From contig JAAOOA010000028.1 of NCBI GenBank assembly GCA_012861695.1, positions 10,394,470 to 10,458,469 of the forward strand: a stretch of 64,000 nucleotides of DNA, given 5' to 3'. The DNA is from Trematomus loennbergii. Lineage: Eukaryota; Chordata; Actinopteri; Perciformes; Nototheniidae. Shown here piece after piece: positions 41,667 to 64,000 of this stretch (the stretch's first letter is position 1; each line of letters begins with the position of its first letter). Below the pieces are notes generated by a model. It was not told where the DNA came from and made no database searches. It was given only the letters and a program-made list of their open reading frames with translations. The position numbers and the translations under genes are program-made.

Positions 41667-42574
41667 GTACATAGATAACTTATTGTTCATTTATTCAGCA
41701 AGGCAGTATGACAATATCACCTTCTTGTTAATGCCACGTTGTAAAGATTCAGTTAGAAGTGTGCCTTCACCATATCACCCCAGTGTAACACATACATGGC
41801 AGTCTTGGTTGCTGTGTTGATGACATGTCTAATTTGACATAATGGAGAAGTCAGAGGTTAGCTCATATCCGAGCCCTCTCTTAACCACAGGGTTTAACTT
41901 GGGAACCATCAATAAAAACAATACATCAATGTTAACTTATGTCCTATACGTCCTTGCTAATTTATTACTAAACTATTGGATGTTTACAATAGCTTAGCTT
42001 CCATGTGTTGTGTACTAAGGACTTCAAGTCAATGCTGAATTGTATTACTACGCTATACATGTAAGACACGCTCTTAATTTTGAATTATTACTTTTTTATA
42101 CCAATATTGTTATTAAAATGCAGCTGTTTTAATTGAAAAGTATTGAAATAGTTTACATGTCATGTGGACAAAAGACTCCAACTCAATGCAGCATTGTATT
42201 AATACCCTACACAAGAAGGAATTATTATTTATTTATTAGACTTTGTTGCACCTTCTATTATATGAATATTTTACTGACAATTCAGCATTTCTTGGTTGAA
42301 CAGTTACATGTATTTACACTAGTTTGGATATCATGCAACTTATTGACACAATATATACCTAATATTATTTATACACACGCTTTTATATTGGATTGAATAG
42401 TTTCTTCTATTTTGTACGAATATTGATATTAAACTCAGATGTTTTCATTTAAAAGTCTTGTTTTTTCAATAGCTTTTATATCATGTGTCTCAATGACTCC
42501 AAATCAATGCAGCATTGTTTCATTTGACGAGTAGGACACACCTTCATTTTATATGTTTTTAGCCCACCTTTTAT

Positions 42575-43271
42575 TTAAAGGTCCCATGTCATGCTTTTCT
42601 GGTTATTACCCGTTCCCTTGTGTGTTATGTAGCTTTTTATGCATGTAAACGGTCTGCAGAGTCACAAACCCTCAAAGTACACCCTGTCACTAGTAAAACT
42701 CTAACACAGAAAAGACCTGTCTATGCTTCCCCAGAACGCCTCGTTGGGGATTTCTCTTTTTCCATTGTTTACTTCTTGGGTATAGTGACGTATTTCGGGT
42801 ATACTGACGAAACGCAACGTCCGCGGAGCCGTTACGTTTGGACCAATCTGCGGACTTCCTCACACACACACACTCGGCGGGACGTTGCGAGGCTCGCTGC
42901 TGCAAGGAGTGCTGCTGCAAGGAGCGGGACACTGTGAGCTGGCTCACTGGTGTGGGGTCGGCGAGACAGCGAGACACCGCGGAACTCAGCCTGGGCACAC
43001 ACACAAACTCCCAGCCAGGCTGCGGTGTGTGTGTGTTTCGGGCTAGGTTTCGCTGTGTCTCGCTGTCTCGCAGACGGCCACTGGCCTCACAGGGAGGGGG
43101 GCAGGAACTCCAACAAGCCGTTTAGGACAGAGAGTGAATACACATACTATACAGAGATGCTGTATGAGAAACCAATGTGAGTTTGGAAAATTGCACAATA
43201 TACATTTATTTTAGTATACCTCAACAATGGAATTATGATCAGTAGAAATGGCCATGACATGGGACCTTTAA
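42575..43271. mobile_element. TIR element (MITE-like) in eif2b3 intron 1
   Basis: Ends TTAAAGGTCCCATGTCATG and its reverse complement CATGACATGGGACCTTTAA, about 700 bp, no transposase. The long open frames inside (for example 42,620-42,937) are not genes. Confidence 0.8.
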
Positions 43272-43298
43272 TATAAATATTTGTATGAAAAAACTAAT

Positions 43299-43491
43299 TA
43301 CATTACATGTTACTTGTTAGACGCTTTTATCCAAAGCGACTTACATACTCAATACTGTGGGCAATCCCCACAGGAGCAATTTGGGGTGAAGTGTCTTGCC
43401 CAGGGACACAACGACATGCTGACTGCAGTGGGGTTTGAACCTGTGCTCCCCTGATCCGAACACAAACGCACTAGTCCACTGCGCCACACGC
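43299..43491 (-). mobile_element. tRNA-derived SINE
   Basis: On the minus strand a tRNA-like head with an A box near GCGCAGTGGAC (complement of 43,474-43,484) and a B box GGTTCAAACCC (complement of 43,431-43,441). The tail is GTCGCTTTGGATAAAAGCGT then CTAACA, typical of fish SINEs. The head is too diverged and unprocessed to be a functional tRNA gene. Confidence 0.8.
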
Positions 43492-43936
43492 AAATCTGAC
43501 ATAAGAACCCAAACTGTATTGGATTAACTGTATTGAACAATATGAAAACATCTATTCACAGCGGATATAAATAACTGCTTTGCAGCACTCCGCAATCAGT
43601 CCTTATCCATCTACTGTATAGAACATGCTATAATGATGTTATACGTTTCTTAGTACAGAGTTTGTTGTCTTTAGTTAAATCGTCTTTAAAGAAATAATTT
43701 AAGCCATCATTTGGTATGTTCGCTTGGCATTACAAATGTTGAAAAACTTCATATTTATAGTTATATTTTGTGTCCAATGTGAAAGGATTGTTCCCCACCA
43801 AATCTCAGATGAGGCCTGTGTGAGCATAGTTTTATTGTGTAATGTAACTTCTGAAAGAGCAAAGTGTTTAAAGCAAATGAGAAAAACTTGAATCTCTCTG
43901 TTTGTCCCTCCCTGTTAGCCGTTTCCAGCAGACATC

Positions 43937-64000
<20,064 letters not shown>

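Noticed and set aside
42620..42937. 105-codon open frame in eif2b3 intron 1
   Set aside because: It lies wholly inside the TIR element at 42,575-43,271 and resembles no transposase.
43400..43491. Possible tRNA gene with A and B boxes
   Set aside because: The boxes belong to the head of a SINE with a fish SINE tail. The cloverleaf is degenerate and no terminator follows.

Overview
The window is vertebrate nuclear DNA, most likely from a teleost fish. It holds intron-rich genes with GT/AG splice sites and vertebrate-type proteins, very many long (CA)n microsatellites, a tRNA-headed SINE ending in the fish-type 'TTGGATAAAAGCGTCT' tail, several short terminal-inverted-repeat (TIR) elements, a non-LTR retrotransposon fragment and a degenerate LTR element. 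There are no operons, CRISPR arrays or other prokaryotic features.

Region 1 (1-23,278) is one very large imperfect palindrome. The left arm carries, on the plus strand, a plasma-membrane Ca2+-ATPase gene (PMCA, ATP2B family) that enters the window inside its first transmembrane exon. The right arm carries the same gene on the minus strand, complete from its start codon (23,861) to its stop (15,749). The two copies converge, 3' end to 3' end, on a centre occupied by a single TIR transposon-like element (about 11,866-12,555). The right arm lacks a 1,053-bp stretch found in the left arm; the break lies exactly at a 9-bp repeat. Each copy has several 1-2 base losses that shift the frame as read, and at every such site the other copy is in frame. 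Both copies stop before the calmodulin-binding autoinhibitory tail usual for this family.

Region 2 (about 23,950-41,300) has no recognised complete gene. It holds a diverged tandem duplication just upstream of the right-arm PMCA copy, the 5' part of an LTR/endogenous-retrovirus-like element with a tRNA-Lys3 primer-binding site and a duplicated leader, a TIR element, many (CA)n tracts and weak candidate exons.

Region 3 (about 41,300-64,000) is the plus-strand gene for the gamma subunit of translation initiation factor eIF2B (eif2b3). Seven coding exons encode the first 321 residues; the remainder lies beyond the window. Its introns hold a TIR element, a SINE, an internally deleted non-LTR retrotransposon, other dispersed repeats and microsatellites.

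The PMCA copies would export Ca2+ at the plasma membrane. eIF2B gamma belongs to the guanine-nucleotide exchange factor for eIF2. Nothing links the two genes functionally; they are neighbours only. The main novelty is the palindrome. It is either a recent inverted duplication centred on a transposon or a haplotype or assembly join, and this must be settled before the biology is interpreted.
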